This document shows, one piece after another, positions 18,188 to 29,288 of a stretch of DNA of 64,000 nt (its first letter is position 1; the number at the start of each line of letters is the position of its first letter). The notes beneath the pieces are model-generated. The model saw nothing but the letters and a program-made list of their open reading frames with translations. It had not been told where the DNA came from and ran no database searches. The stretch spans positions 963,501 through 1,027,500 of the forward strand of contig NZ_VJWA01000001.1 of NCBI RefSeq assembly GCF_007097155.1, written 5' to 3'. The DNA is from Glacieibacterium frigidum (lineage in GTDB: Bacteria > Pseudomonadota > Alphaproteobacteria > Sphingomonadales > Sphingomonadaceae). The position numbers and the translations under genes are program-made.

Positions 18188-18747
18188 GACATGTGCTTCA
18201 GGCCGACCCGCAGATAATCATAGCCGGTAATCAACGTCAGCAGCGCGGCGAGCCACAGCGCACCGATGCCGACCTCGTACGCCGGCAGCCACGCCAGCCA
18301 CGCAGCGCCCGTGGTACCCGCCAGGATCAGCGCGCCGAGCGCGATCATCTGCGCCGCGGTCTTCCACTTCGCCAGCCGGCTGACGGGCAGAGAGACCTGC
18401 AGGCCCGCGAGATATTCGCGCAGGCCCGATACGGTGATCTCGCGCAGCAGGATGATCAGCGCGGCGATCACCGCCCAGCCGTGGACGATGCCGCTGTGCA
18501 CCAGCATGACGATCGCCGCCGCGACCATGATCTTGTCGGCGACGGGATCGAGAAACACGCCGAGCTTCGACACCGTGCCGCGGGCGCGCGCCAGATAACC
18601 GTCGAGATAGTCGGTCGCGCCCGCGACGCTGAACACCACGAACGCCGCCAGCCACGCGCCCCAGCCCGGCGACCACATCAGGATCACGAGCAGCGGCACC
18701 GCCAGAATGCGGCTCAGGGTCAGCAGGTTGGGCAGGCTGGACAACAC
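18184..18747 (-). CDS. pgsA: CDP-diacylglycerol-glycerol-3-phosphate 3-phosphatidyltransferase
   Basis: 187 residues, integral membrane enzyme that makes phosphatidylglycerol phosphate. It carries the full CDP-alcohol phosphatidyltransferase motif D-x2-D-G-x2-A-R-x8-G-x3-D-x3-D (DYLDGYLAR ... GVFLDPVAD) after an N-terminus of the normal form, LPNLLTLSRILAVPLLV. About six helices are visible. This intact motif is a useful contrast to the altered one in the gene at 46521. First gene of an operon with moaD and moaE. Confidence 0.95.
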   Translation of the reverse strand: MLSSLPNLLTLSRILAVPLLVILMWSPGWGAWLAAFVVFSVAGATDYLDGYLARARGTVSKLGVFLDPVADKIMVAAAIVMLVHSGIVHGWAVIAALIILLREITVSGLREYLAGLQVSLPVSRLAKWKTAAQMIALGALILAGTTGAAWLAWLPAYEVGIGALWLAALLTLITGYDYLRVGLKHMS

Positions 18748-18803
18748 GGGCCGGGTCTAGGCTATGCTGGCACGCGGCTCAACGCCTGACGGGGAGAGAT
18801 GCA

Positions 18804-19160
18804 GTGACTTATGTGGACGGCTTCGTAATTGCGGTGCCGGGCGACAAGCGCGCCGACTTCATCGCGCATGCCGAGTTCGTCGACGCGATCTTCATCGAGC
18901 GCGGCGCGCTGCGCGTCGTCGAGTGTTGGGAGGACGACGTCCCCGACGGCAAGCAGACCGATTTCCGCCGCGCCGTCGCTGCGACCGATGGCGAGAAGAT
19001 CGCCTTCGCCTGGATCGAATGGCCATCGAAGGCGGTGCGCGACGAGGCCATGGCCGGCATCATGGACGACCCGCGCATGACCGGCGCACCGTCGGCGCCG
19101 TTCGACGGTAAGCGCATGATCTTCGGCGGTTTCACGCCCGTCGTGGACCTGCGCGCGTGA
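18804..19160 (+). CDS. DUF1428 family protein
   Basis: 118 residues, small cytosolic ferredoxin-like alpha+beta protein. Recognised from YVDGFVIAVPGDK, ALRVVECWEDDVPDGK, TDFRRAV and the ending PFDGKRMIFGGF. Function unknown in the literature I recall. It starts at GTG after GGGGAGAG, and its stop overlaps the GTG of the nitroreductase (GTGA), suggesting the two act together. Confidence 0.85.
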   Translation: MTYVDGFVIAVPGDKRADFIAHAEFVDAIFIERGALRVVECWEDDVPDGKQTDFRRAVAATDGEKIAFAWIEWPSKAVRDEAMAGIMDDPRMTGAPSAPFDGKRMIFGGFTPVVDLRA

Positions 19161-19828
19161 TCGTCAGCGAAGCCGTCGCGTCGCGGCGTTCGGTGCGCGG
19201 GTTCCTGCCCGATCCGGTCGATGGCGCGGTCATCCGCCGCGTGCTCGAGCGCGCCGCCCGGGCGCCGTCGGGGGGCAATCTTCAGCCGTGGCACATCGAC
19301 GTCGTCGGCGGTGCCGATCTCGATGCGCTGAAGGCGATCATGGCTAAGCGCGTGCCCGAGGCGCCGAAGGGCGAGCCGACCGAGTACGATATCTACCCGA
19401 AGGAACTGCCCGAGCCCTACAGCCGCTACCGCTTCGAAGTCGGCGAGGACCTGTACGGCGCGCTCGGCATCCCGCGCGAGAACAAGCTGGCGCGGATGAT
19501 GTGGTTCGCGCGCAATTTCCAGTTCTTCGGCGCGCCGGTGGCGCTGTTCTGCTCGGTAGCGCGTACGATGGGGCCGCCGCAGTGGAGCGACCTCGGCATG
19601 TACCTGCAGACGGTCATGCTGCTGCTGCGCGAGGAAGGGCTCGATTCGTGCCCGCAGGAATGCTGGGCGATCTATCCGAAGACGATCGGCGAGTTCATCG
19701 GCATCCCGCCCGAGCGCATGCTGTTCACCGGCATGGCGATCGGCTTCAAGGACTCGGCCGACCCCGCCAACGCGATGCAGGCGCGCCGCGCGCCGCTCGG
19801 CGATTTCGCGAGTTTTCGGGGGATTTAG
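19157..19828 (+). CDS. Nitroreductase family FMN oxidoreductase
   Basis: 223 residues. FMN-binding residues are in SRRSVRGFLPDPV at the N-terminus and APSGGNLQPW near residue 35, with the conserved region around GMYLQTVMLLLREEGL. Such NAD(P)H-dependent enzymes reduce nitro compounds, quinones or flavins; substrate unknown. Translationally coupled to the DUF1428 gene. The stop codon overlaps that of the opposing gene in TTAG. Confidence 0.9.
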   Translation: MIVSEAVASRRSVRGFLPDPVDGAVIRRVLERAARAPSGGNLQPWHIDVVGGADLDALKAIMAKRVPEAPKGEPTEYDIYPKELPEPYSRYRFEVGEDLYGALGIPRENKLARMMWFARNFQFFGAPVALFCSVARTMGPPQWSDLGMYLQTVMLLLREEGLDSCPQECWAIYPKTIGEFIGIPPERMLFTGMAIGFKDSADPANAMQARRAPLGDFASFRGI

Positions 19829-21642
19829 TCGCCCTCGAACTCAGCCAGTTGCCACCGGATACGCAATGGCTCGGCGGTGCACGCAAACGGCCGCCCGGCC
19901 AGCAGTGGAGGGGCGGCACGGGCCTTGGCGAACGCTGCGATGCTGGCCTGTCCGAACAGTCCTGCCGGCTGCTCGTAGACGACCCTTGCCTGGGTGGCGT
20001 CGCCATTCGCGAGGATGCGGGTTTCGACCGTCACCATCCCCTCGATTGTCCTGGCCCGTGCGTCCGGCGGAAAGCTGCTTTCACTGATATTGACCTCAGC
20101 GACCATCGGCTTGGACGAAGCGCGCACGCACAGATCCGCGGGCAAGCCTGCTGCCCGCAAAATGGACGTCGCCTCGGCAGTGCGACCGTCAGCGTCGGTA
20201 AGTTTCGCCAGTCTCGCCGCCGCATGCCGCCGCCCCTCGTCGTTGCTCGCAAGCAAGCCCGTGGGTCGTGCCAGGACCGACCGCAGACGTTCCTTGCCCG
20301 CCTGAATGTTCCCACGTTCGATATCGATTTGGGCAATCAGGATCGCTGACTCGATCGCGATAGGCCCGTGAGGATCGGCATCGCGCAGCAGCGTCAGATA
20401 GGACTCGCTCCGTCGACGCACTTCGTCTCGATCGGCAGCTGTACCACGACGATAAACGTCCGCCTGATAGGACGCGACAACCTTCGGCGGCGCTCCCGCC
20501 GCAATCGCGATTGCGAGCGAGCGTTCCGCATGAGCAAGCTTGGCAGCATCACTGACCCCATCTTTCGCTTGTAGCTCTAGCAGCACCGGCAGCAATTCCG
20601 GCGATTGCGGACCGGAGGTGAGTTCGCGCGCCGCGAGTTCCTCGGTGAGGCGCCGAACGGTGGCGATGGTGCCGTTTCCGCCAGCCGGAGTCGGCTCAAG
20701 TCTGCGAGTGACCATCCAGTCAAGCAGCGGGACGTCACGCCAGTCAGTCCACAGTCTCCTGCCGTTCCACGCGCACGCCACCGCAATGCGCACGCCCTGT
20801 TCCCAGACCGCTGCTCGATCGCCAGCGGGCCAGCGCCACATTTCGGGCAGATAGAGTCCGAAAAGTTCGACGGGTGCGCCGGGTCGACTGGCCCACATGG
20901 GCGATAGGCGGTTGATCACCCCTGCCGGGTTGACGATGACCTCGAAGATTACCCGGTCTTCAGCAAGAATACCGGCTTTCGGATCGCAGCGCGGCGAACT
21001 GCCGTCTTCCGGCATTTCGAGCGTCGGAGTCTGCATGCCATTTCCCGCGAGCGCGTAGTACGTCGCTGCACGCGCGGGGTCGCCGGACAGTGCCGCCGCC
21101 ACGGCGAGATCCGCCTGTGCCGACTGGATCGTCGCCTTGGCTTCGGCATCGCCGATCTCGAGCGCCAGAGTCACCGCGGTGCGTAGCGCGGCCATCGCGC
21201 CCGCATAGTCGCCAGCGTTGAGCCGCAGACGTCCGCGAAGCTGCGCAACTGCAGGAGCGACTTCTGGCTCGCCATCAAGCGCGGTCAAGAGTGCCTGCGT
21301 GTTCTTCGGCGCGGAGAACAGCGACAGCCGGGCTAGACCCAGGCGCGCAGCAAGCGCATCGGTGCGCCCGGGCGTTTTGGTCAGGGCAACCTTATACCAG
21401 CGCTCGGCCTCTGCCGTCTCGAATATGGCCTCGTACAGTTCGCCAAAACCACGCGCACTCGCGGCCGATAGCGGACCGCGCGCCGCCGCGAGCCGTAGGC
21501 GCGTATGCAGGATATAGTCCCCCGCGGGTGGGAACGCGGTCAACTGACCTCCCGGCACTCCCACGCCGGGTGCTGCCTGCGCCATGATACCGAACGATGC
21601 GACCAGCGTCCCGAGCAATGCCCGGCGGATCAATGGCCTCAC
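19825..21642 (-). CDS. Secreted TonB-C-terminal-domain protein
   Basis: 605 residues with a signal peptide ([23 protein letters not shown]). The middle ~430 residues are Ala/Leu-rich helices resembling TPR-like repeats. The last ~90 residues look like the TonB C-terminal fold ([21 protein letters not shown], ending in RIRWQLAEF). It lacks the N-terminal anchor and Pro-rich spacer of a true TonB, so it is probably a periplasmic TonB-like protein rather than an energy transducer. The GTG start overlaps the upstream GST stop (GTGA). It is slightly less G+C-rich than its neighbours. Confidence 0.72.
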   Translation of the reverse strand: MRPLIRRALLGTLVASFGIMAQAAPGVGVPGGQLTAFPPAGDYILHTRLRLAAARGPLSAASARGFGELYEAIFETAEAERWYKVALTKTPGRTDALAARLGLARLSLFSAPKNTQALLTALDGEPEVAPAVAQLRGRLRLNAGDYAGAMAALRTAVTLALEIGDAEAKATIQSAQADLAVAAALSGDPARAATYYALAGNGMQTPTLEMPEDGSSPRCDPKAGILAEDRVIFEVIVNPAGVINRLSPMWASRPGAPVELFGLYLPEMWRWPAGDRAAVWEQGVRIAVACAWNGRRLWTDWRDVPLLDWMVTRRLEPTPAGGNGTIATVRRLTEELAARELTSGPQSPELLPVLLELQAKDGVSDAAKLAHAERSLAIAIAAGAPPKVVASYQADVYRRGTAADRDEVRRRSESYLTLLRDADPHGPIAIESAILIAQIDIERGNIQAGKERLRSVLARPTGLLASNDEGRRHAAARLAKLTDADGRTAEATSILRAAGLPADLCVRASSKPMVAEVNISESSFPPDARARTIEGMVTVETRILANGDATQARVVYEQPAGLFGQASIAAFAKARAAPPLLAGRPFACTAEPLRIRWQLAEFEGD

Positions 21643-22328
21643 GGCTTCCCCGTCTCGACGATCGACCGCGCGTTCTCGGCGAACTTCTTGGCGGCGTCGC
21701 CTTCCTTCATCTTGGCGCTGGCGTCCTCGGGGACGACGATGCCGCGCTGGGCGCCGGGCCGGGCGGCGATGGCGGCGTGCCAGCGCGACAGGTTGGGCAG
21801 GCCTTCGGTGTCGATGCCGCTCCAGCTCGCGGTGCGGGTCCAGCACCAGTTGGCGATGTCGGCGATGCTGTAGTCGTCGCCCGCCAGATATTCGGTCTTG
21901 CCGAGCTGCGTGTCGAGAACGGTAAACAGCCGCCGCCCTTCGCCCTGATAGCGCGCGATCGCCGCCGGGATCTTCTCGGGGAAATAGCGGAAGAAGACGT
22001 TGGCCTGGCCCATCATCGGGCCGACGCCCCCCATCTGGAACATGAGCCACTGCATGACGCGGCTGCGGCCCTGCACGTCGGCTGGCATGAACTGCCCGGT
22101 CTTCTCGGCAAGATAGACGAGGATCGCGCCGCTTTCGAAGATCGCGAAGCCGTCGTCGGTCAGCGCCGGGATGCGCCCGTTGGGGCAGATGTCGAGAAAC
22201 CACTGCTGCTTCTGCTCGCCCTTCATCAGGTCGACGCGGTGGACGTCGTACGCCAGCCCCATCTCCTCGAGGGCGACCGACACCTTGTATCCGTTGGGCG
22301 TCGCGGCGGTGTAGAGAGTGAGAGTCAC
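21639..22328 (-). CDS. Glutathione transferase, Ure2p/YfcG-like
   Basis: 229 residues. The N-terminus [22 protein letters not shown] with the later PNGRIPAL and [18 protein letters not shown] is characteristic of nu-class/Ure2-like glutathione transferases, which tend to have disulfide-reductase activity with glutathione. The C-terminal helical domain has YSIADIANW. The GTG start at 22328 was chosen by fit to the family's N-terminus. It lies 62 bases downstream of uvrC and is followed by an overlapping secreted-protein gene. Confidence 0.88.
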   Translation of the reverse strand: MTLTLYTAATPNGYKVSVALEEMGLAYDVHRVDLMKGEQKQQWFLDICPNGRIPALTDDGFAIFESGAILVYLAEKTGQFMPADVQGRSRVMQWLMFQMGGVGPMMGQANVFFRYFPEKIPAAIARYQGEGRRLFTVLDTQLGKTEYLAGDDYSIADIANWCWTRTASWSGIDTEGLPNLSRWHAAIAARPGAQRGIVVPEDASAKMKEGDAAKKFAENARSIVETGKP

Positions 22329-22389
22329 GGCTGCTCCTCGGGCCAGTCGAACGGGGCGAGCCTCCTCGCCGTCGGGCAAGACTACCGTT

Positions 22390-24315
<1,926 letters not shown>

Positions 24316-24488
24316 TGCCTTCGTCAGATAGGCGCGCGTGCCCCGATGCTCAACGCGCTTATCCACGCCTTCTGTGGACAAGTGGGTGGGTTCCGCACGC
24401 AAGCGGCGGGGACGCACGGGCGTGGGGCTTGGTCTGCCCTTTTTTCAGGCAGCTTGCCGGTGCGACCCCTCGCGGCTAGGTCGCCGCC

Positions 24489-25229
24489 ATGATCACGCGT
24501 ACGGCCATCGTCACCGGCGGAGCGAAGCGCATCGGCGCAGCGCTGGTCCGCGCGCTCGCCGCCGACGGCTGGCACGTCGTCATCCACTGCAACACGTCGG
24601 TCGAGGCTGCCGACGCGCTGGCGGCGGAAGTCGGCAACGCCACCGTGGTTTCGGCCGACCTTGCCGACCCGGACGCCGCCGCGACGATCCTCGCCGCGGC
24701 TTCAGGTCCGCTCGGCCTGCTGGTCAATTCGGCGTCGCGCTTCGCGTACGACACGATCGACGATTTCGGCCTCGCCGACTGGACCGCACACCTCGACATC
24801 AACCTGCGCGCGCCGGCGCTCCTGACGCGCGCCTTCGCCGCCGCAGTGCCCGCCGACGCGACGGCGTGCGTCGTCAACCTGCTCGACGCCAAGCTCAGCG
24901 CGCTGAACCCCGATTATTTCTCCTACACGCTGTCGAAGATCGGCCTGGCGGGCCTGACCGAGCTGGCGGCTCGCGCCTATGCGCCACGGCTGCGCGTCAA
25001 CGGCATCGCGCCCGCCGTGACGATGGTCAGCGGGCCGCAGTCGCGCGAGAATTTCGAGGCGGCGCACGGGATGAACCCGCTCGGCCGCGGCGTCGAGGTC
25101 GAGGAGATCGTCGGCGCGCTGCGCTTCATCCTTGCGACGCCGACGCTCAACGCCCAGACGATCACGCTCGACGGTGGCCAGCGCCTCATGGGCCTGCCGC
25201 GCGACGTCGCTTTCATGGTGGACAAATGA
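24489..25229 (+). CDS. Pteridine/dihydromonapterin reductase-like SDR (FolM-like)
   Basis: 246 residues, short-chain dehydrogenase. The cofactor motif is TGGAKRIG, with the Arg after the glycine motif that marks NADPH-dependent pteridine reductases such as FolM and PTR1 rather than the usual TGxxxGIG. The catalytic Tyr-x3-Lys is YTLSK, preceded by VVNLLDAKLSALNPDYF, the unusual Asp-containing active-site stretch also seen in pteridine reductases. It overlaps FolB by 4 bases, which supports a pterin role. Predicted to reduce dihydromonapterin or dihydrofolate in the cytosol. Confidence 0.82.
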   Translation: MITRTAIVTGGAKRIGAALVRALAADGWHVVIHCNTSVEAADALAAEVGNATVVSADLADPDAAATILAAASGPLGLLVNSASRFAYDTIDDFGLADWTAHLDINLRAPALLTRAFAAAVPADATACVVNLLDAKLSALNPDYFSYTLSKIGLAGLTELAARAYAPRLRVNGIAPAVTMVSGPQSRENFEAAHGMNPLGRGVEVEEIVGALRFILATPTLNAQTITLDGGQRLMGLPRDVAFMVDK

Positions 25230-25627
25230 TACATCCGGTACGTCTCGACGGCCTCGTTCCCGACACGCTGCGCGCCCGCACGCGCAAGATCGTGCTCGAT
25301 GATTTCGATTTTCCCTGCGACATCGGCTTTCACGATTTCGAGATCGGCACGCCGCAGCGCCTGCGCGTCAACGTCGAGGTGTGGCTCGATGCGGCGCACT
25401 TCCCGACCGGCGACGACCCCGCCGAAGCCTGGGACTATGACCGGCTGCGGACCGCGATCCTCGGCCTGACGCAGGGCCGGCGCTTCAACCTGCAGGAGAC
25501 CGTGGCGCACGCGATCTACGACCTGATCGCGGCGCGGCGCGGCGTGACGGCGCTGCGCATCTCGACGCGCAAGCCCGACATCTACCCCGATTGCGCGGCG
25601 GTCGGCGTCGAACTTGCCTCGTTCTAA
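25226..25627 (+). CDS. folB: Dihydroneopterin aldolase family protein
   Basis: 133 residues. FolB cleaves or epimerises dihydroneopterin in folate synthesis. The pattern FPCDIGFHDFEIGTPQRLRVNVEVWL followed by DYDRLRTAI, FNLQETVAHAIYDLI and ISTRKPDIYPDCAAVGVEL matches the tunnelling fold, with the active-site Glu in LQET and a Lys in RKPD. It has about 20 extra N-terminal residues. Its start overlaps the FolM-like gene, forming a two-gene pterin operon. The stop is shared in CTAA with the opposing gene. Confidence 0.85.
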   Translation: MIHPVRLDGLVPDTLRARTRKIVLDDFDFPCDIGFHDFEIGTPQRLRVNVEVWLDAAHFPTGDDPAEAWDYDRLRTAILGLTQGRRFNLQETVAHAIYDLIAARRGVTALRISTRKPDIYPDCAAVGVELASF

Positions 25628-26412
25628 AGGTTGCGCGTGCAGGCCCCCAGCGTCTCGAGCACGAAGGCGTAATCGTCGGCCAGCGCGGCGCGGTCGTCGC
25701 CGCCGACCCGCTCGGGCAGGGTGCGCGGCAGGAAGCACGCGAGGCGGTACCACAGCAACGTGTCGCGCTGGATCGGCGCGGCGGCATCGTCGACGATCTC
25801 GCCGAGCGCCAGGCTGAGCGTCCGCGCCGCGCCCGGCCGCGTCAGCACGACGAGCGACACCGGGCGGCCCGCGGTGGTCAGGAAGAACTGGCTCTCGGCC
25901 TCGCCCGGGATCGCGCCCGGAACCCGGAAAGCGTTGCCGATGCCGGTGACGACGGGGATCGCCGGATCGCGCGCGGCGCCCAGCACCGCGCGCGCCGTCG
26001 CCTCGGCAGCGGGCGTGGCGCCGATCTGCGAGGCGGCGCTGACCAGGGTGAACTGGCCGGGCTCGGCGCCGGGGCGCAGGAACAGCAATACGCCCGCGCC
26101 TTTCAGCTTTGGCGGCTTGCCGCCGGCCAGCGGCACCTCGACGAGATAGCTGATCTCGGCCGGGACCGCGGCGGGGGCCTTGAGCGCAGCGGCCAGCGTC
26201 GCGCGCACCAGCAGGCGGGCGCGGCCCGGCGCGACGTCGGGCGCGTCCTTGCTGCCCAGCCGTTCGGCGCGGGTGATGGTGGCACGCACGATGACCGGGC
26301 TGACGAGTGTCAGCGCCGCGAGGTCGGCATAGGTCGGCACGGGTCCCGGCACGGCGGGCGGAGGCGCAGCGGCGATCAGCAGCGCAGCGACAGGCAGGCA
26401 AAGCAGACGCAT
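25624..26412 (-). CDS. Hypothetical exported protein
   Basis: 262 residues starting with a signal peptide (MRLLCLPVAALLIAAAPPPA). The body alternates Ala/Pro/Val-rich strands and contains one pair of widely spaced cysteines (ACFLPRT and GACTRNL near the end) that could form a disulfide. No family recognised. It stands alone on the minus strand, convergent with folB and divergent from the tonB cluster. Confidence 0.6.
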   Translation of the reverse strand: MRLLCLPVAALLIAAAPPPAVPGPVPTYADLAALTLVSPVIVRATITRAERLGSKDAPDVAPGRARLLVRATLAAALKAPAAVPAEISYLVEVPLAGGKPPKLKGAGVLLFLRPGAEPGQFTLVSAASQIGATPAAEATARAVLGAARDPAIPVVTGIGNAFRVPGAIPGEAESQFFLTTAGRPVSLVVLTRPGAARTLSLALGEIVDDAAAPIQRDTLLWYRLACFLPRTLPERVGGDDRAALADDYAFVLETLGACTRNL

Positions 26413-26672
26413 GGCGGAAACAGCCCAATGACAGGCAGGTAGCGATACCGGGCCGTGCACCCGGCTGGCAAGCAAAGACACCGGTGGCATATCCTACGAC
26501 AAAGCGGTTGCGGCACAGGGCGCACGCCGCTAACACTTGTGGCCGAACGGCGACCGGAACGGGGGAGCGATCCCTTCGTAACGGCGTTGTCTAGTTTGGA
26601 CGGCCCGTTGCGGAGCGACCGGAACACCGGCGGGCCGCGCAACGACGATCTGGAGGGAGTGTCGCGCCGCTT

Positions 26673-27338
26673 ATGGCTTACGCCGATCAGAAGATGAGCA
26701 ATAACCGCATGATCGGCCTTGGGGCCGTCGTGCTGATCCACGTCTTGCTGGGTTGGCTGCTGGTGACCGGGTTGGCGCAGAAGTTCGTCAAGCAGATCAT
26801 CGAGCCGATCGAGGCCGTGCAGGTCAAGGAAGAGGCGCCGCCGCCCGACGAACCGCCGCCGCCGCCGCCGAAGGAAGTGGAGATTCCGCCCTACGTGCCG
26901 CCGCCCGATGTGCAGGTTCAGACGGACTCGCCGCCGCCGCCGATCACCGTGCAGACGACGGTTGTGCCGCCTCCCCAGGCGTACCAACCGCCGGCCCCGG
27001 CAGCGCCGCCAGCGCCGCCCGCGGCGCCTGCACCTCCGGCCGGTCCGACGTCGAAGGCACAGCCGGCCAACGCCCGCATCTTCGAGGTCAGCGAGGACGA
27101 TTATCCGCCGTCGTCGCTGCGTGCCGAGGAAGAGGGCGTGACGCAGGTCCGTGTCGCGATCGGTGCCAACGGCCGGGTCGAAAGCTGCGAGATCACCGCG
27201 CCCAGCGGTTTCCCGAAGCTCGACGAACGGACGTGCAAGATCGCTCAGTCGCGCTGGCGCTTCAAGCCGGCGCTGCAGAACGGCACGCCTGTCGCTGACT
27301 CGCTGACCAAGCGCATTCGCTGGCAGATCCGCAAATAA
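26673..27338 (+). CDS. tonB: TonB energy transducer
   Basis: 221 residues. A single N-terminal membrane anchor (about residues 13-33) is followed by a Pro/Glu-rich then Pro/Ala-rich periplasmic spacer (about 40-130) and the C-terminal TonB domain (GVTQVRVAIGANGRVESCEI ... QSRWRFKPAL). It passes proton-motive energy from ExbB/ExbD to outer-membrane TonB-dependent receptors, numerous in sphingomonads. The start at 26673 lies 14 bases after GGAGGGA; an alternative ATG at 26694 would also keep the anchor. First gene of tonB-exbB-exbD-exbD. Confidence 0.92.
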   Translation: MAYADQKMSNNRMIGLGAVVLIHVLLGWLLVTGLAQKFVKQIIEPIEAVQVKEEAPPPDEPPPPPPKEVEIPPYVPPPDVQVQTDSPPPPITVQTTVVPPPQAYQPPAPAAPPAPPAAPAPPAGPTSKAQPANARIFEVSEDDYPPSSLRAEEEGVTQVRVAIGANGRVESCEITAPSGFPKLDERTCKIAQSRWRFKPALQNGTPVADSLTKRIRWQIRK

Positions 27339-27382
27339 TCTCGTTCACATAACAAACATCAGAATACGCAAGGGAAACGACG

Positions 27383-28111
27383 ATGGAAACAGCTAGCAAA
27401 TTCGGTCTGATGTCCGCGCTCGAAGAGGGCGGCCCGCTGACCTGGGGCGTGCTCATCCTGCTCGCGATCATGTCGCTCGGTTCGTGGTACATCATCATCA
27501 CCAAGTATCTCGATCAGCGTAAGGTGCTCGCCGACGCCAAGGACCTCGAGAAGAAGTTCTGGGGCGCGCCGAGCCTCGCCGAGGGTGCCAAGAAGCTCGA
27601 CAAGAATTCGGCCTTCCGCCAGATCGTCGACGACGGCCTGCGCGCCAGCGACCATCACGAAGGCCGCTTGACCGACAAGATCGACCAGCACGAGTGGGTG
27701 ACGATGGCGCTCAACCGTTCGAGCGCGAACGTCCAGTCGAAGCTGCAGGAAGGCCTCGCGTTCCTCGCGTCGGTCGGTTCGACCTCGCCGTTCGTCGGCC
27801 TGTTCGGCACCGTCGTCGGCATCTACGGCGCGCTGATCGCCATCGCGGCGTCGGGCCAGGCGTCGATGGACAAGGTCGCGGGCCCGGTCGGCGAGGCGCT
27901 GATCATGACCGCCATCGGTCTGGCCGTCGCGGTTCCCGCGGTGCTCGGCTACAACTGGCTGATCCGTCGCAACAAGGACGTGTCGGAGCGTATCGGCAAC
28001 TTTGCCGCCGACGTTCACGGCGCCCTGATGTCGGGTTCGCGCACGCCGCAGGCGATGCCGCCGATGGCCGCCAAGCCCGTCGTGACGCCCGGCAAGCCGG
28101 CGACCGCGTGA
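27383..28111 (+). CDS. exbB: ExbB/TolQ-family proton channel
   Basis: 242 residues. Three hydrophobic helices: near residue 20-42 (GVLILLAIMSLGSWYIIITKYL), about 130-155 and about 170-195. The last contains GEALIMTAIGLAVAVPAVLGYN, the MotA/TolQ/ExbB signature lining the proton path. The C-terminal tail after residue 225 is Pro/Thr-rich. It lies 44 bases downstream of tonB and 25 bases upstream of the first exbD. Confidence 0.93.
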   Translation: METASKFGLMSALEEGGPLTWGVLILLAIMSLGSWYIIITKYLDQRKVLADAKDLEKKFWGAPSLAEGAKKLDKNSAFRQIVDDGLRASDHHEGRLTDKIDQHEWVTMALNRSSANVQSKLQEGLAFLASVGSTSPFVGLFGTVVGIYGALIAIAASGQASMDKVAGPVGEALIMTAIGLAVAVPAVLGYNWLIRRNKDVSERIGNFAADVHGALMSGSRTPQAMPPMAAKPVVTPGKPATA

Positions 28112-28136
28112 TCGCCGGACAGGCAGGAGTATCCCA

Positions 28137-28601
28137 ATGTCGATGAGTGTCGGGCAACCGAACGAAGACGGTTCCGAAGCGCCGATCGTCGACATCAACA
28201 CGACGCCGCTCGTCGACGTCATGCTGGTGCTACTGATCATCTTCCTGATCACCATCCCCGCGGTGTTGCAGACGGTGCCGGTCAGGTTGCCGACGGTCAG
28301 CAACATCGCGACGGTGACCAAGCCGGAGAACGTGCTGATCTCGGTGACCAACAGCTGCGAGACCTTCTGGGGTCAGCAGAAGGTCGACTCGAAGGAAGAG
28401 TTGCGGACTCGCGGTGTCGCGGCATTGAAGGCGGAAATTGCCCGGCAGGAGGCCGCGGGCGGCAAGATCGAGCTGCCCGAGGTCCACATCCGCGGCGACA
28501 AGGACACGGAATATCGCTGCATCGGGGGCGTGATCTTCACGATGCAGCAGGCCGGCTTCCTCAAGATCGGCTTTATTTCCGAGCCCGTGCTCGCGGGCTG
28601 A
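28137..28601 (+). CDS. exbD: ExbD-family biopolymer transport protein (1)
   Basis: 154 residues. One N-terminal helix with the proton-carrying Asp in NTTPLVDVMLVLLIIF, then a periplasmic domain. It contains two extra regions with cysteines (NSCETFWGQ and EYRCIGGVIFT) that the other two ExbD copies lack, suggesting a disulfide and a different partner. Directly downstream of exbB. Confidence 0.92.
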   Translation: MSMSVGQPNEDGSEAPIVDINTTPLVDVMLVLLIIFLITIPAVLQTVPVRLPTVSNIATVTKPENVLISVTNSCETFWGQQKVDSKEELRTRGVAALKAEIARQEAAGGKIELPEVHIRGDKDTEYRCIGGVIFTMQQAGFLKIGFISEPVLAG

Positions 28602-28652
28602 TTGATTAACACCCGGGCGCTGTAGCGCCCGGGTCGTCAGGAGACGATACGA

Positions 28653-29075
28653 ATGTCAATGTCAGTAGGCGGCGGCGGCGGTCAGGGCGCCCCGATCATG
28701 GACATCAATACGACGCCGCTGATCGACGTGATGCTGGTGCTGCTGATCATGTTCATCATCACCATCCCGATCCAGACGCACGCGGTGAAGCTCGACCTGC
28801 CGGTGCCGAACAACACGCCGACGAATGTCGACCCGGTGTTCAACCAGATCGACATCGACTTCCTGGGCAACATCTATTGGAACAAGCAGGAGGTCGATGA
28901 GCCCCGCCTGCTTCAGTATCTGAAGACCGCGGTCGCGCTGCCCACCCAGCCCGAACTTCGCCTCAAGCCCGAGGGCCTGGCGCGCTACGAGGTCGTCGAC
29001 AAGGTGATGGCGACGGCGCAGCAGGCCGGCGTCACGAAGATGGGCTTCGTCGGGAACGAGCAATACGCGAATTGA
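28653..29075 (+). CDS. exbD: ExbD-family biopolymer transport protein (2)
   Basis: 140 residues. The Gly-rich cytoplasmic N-terminus leads into MDINTTPLIDVMLVLLIMF with the essential Asp, followed by a periplasmic domain ending EGLARYEVVDKVMATAQQAG. It lies 51 bases after the first exbD. A second ExbD in a tonB-exbB-exbD1-exbD2 operon is known from Xanthomonas and common in alphaproteobacteria; there it serves a subset of substrates. Confidence 0.92.
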   Translation: MSMSVGGGGGQGAPIMDINTTPLIDVMLVLLIMFIITIPIQTHAVKLDLPVPNNTPTNVDPVFNQIDIDFLGNIYWNKQEVDEPRLLQYLKTAVALPTQPELRLKPEGLARYEVVDKVMATAQQAGVTKMGFVGNEQYAN

Positions 29076-29101
29076 GCCACTGCGCGGCCGAGCCATAAGC
29101 G

Positions 29102-29182
29102 AGGAAACGCACCTTCGCGTTTCCTTGCTTGGGCGCGGACTCGCGCAAGACCGGACGGCGAGGCGGGCGCACTTCGCGCCCG
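29102..29182 (+). other. Structured intergenic stretch between exbD copies
   Basis: The 213-base gap between the second and third exbD holds two strong hairpins before the terminator: AGGAAACGC / GCGTTTCCT (29102-29110 with 29117-29125) and CGGGCGC / GCGCCCG (29164-29170 with 29176-29182). Neither has a U-tract. They could protect the 3' end of the tonB-exbBDD message or be a degenerate repeat element. No gene seen. Confidence 0.45.
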
Positions 29183-29197
29183 AACTCGTCCGACGCC

Positions 29198-29225
29198 AGC
29201 CCCGGCTTTGCCGGGGCTTTTTTTC
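29198..29225 (+). terminator. Intrinsic terminator of the tonB-exbB-exbD-exbD operon
   Basis: Perfect 8-base stem AGCCCCGG / CCGGGGCT with loop CTTTG, followed directly by a run of eight T (29218-29225 region). This is the strongest terminator in the window and separates the third exbD from the operon. Confidence 0.93.
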
Positions 29226-29288
29226 TGCCTTGCGTCCACGCCCAGACGGCTTAGCCTTTGCTATCGGCAAGCAGACGGAGGTCTCGTG

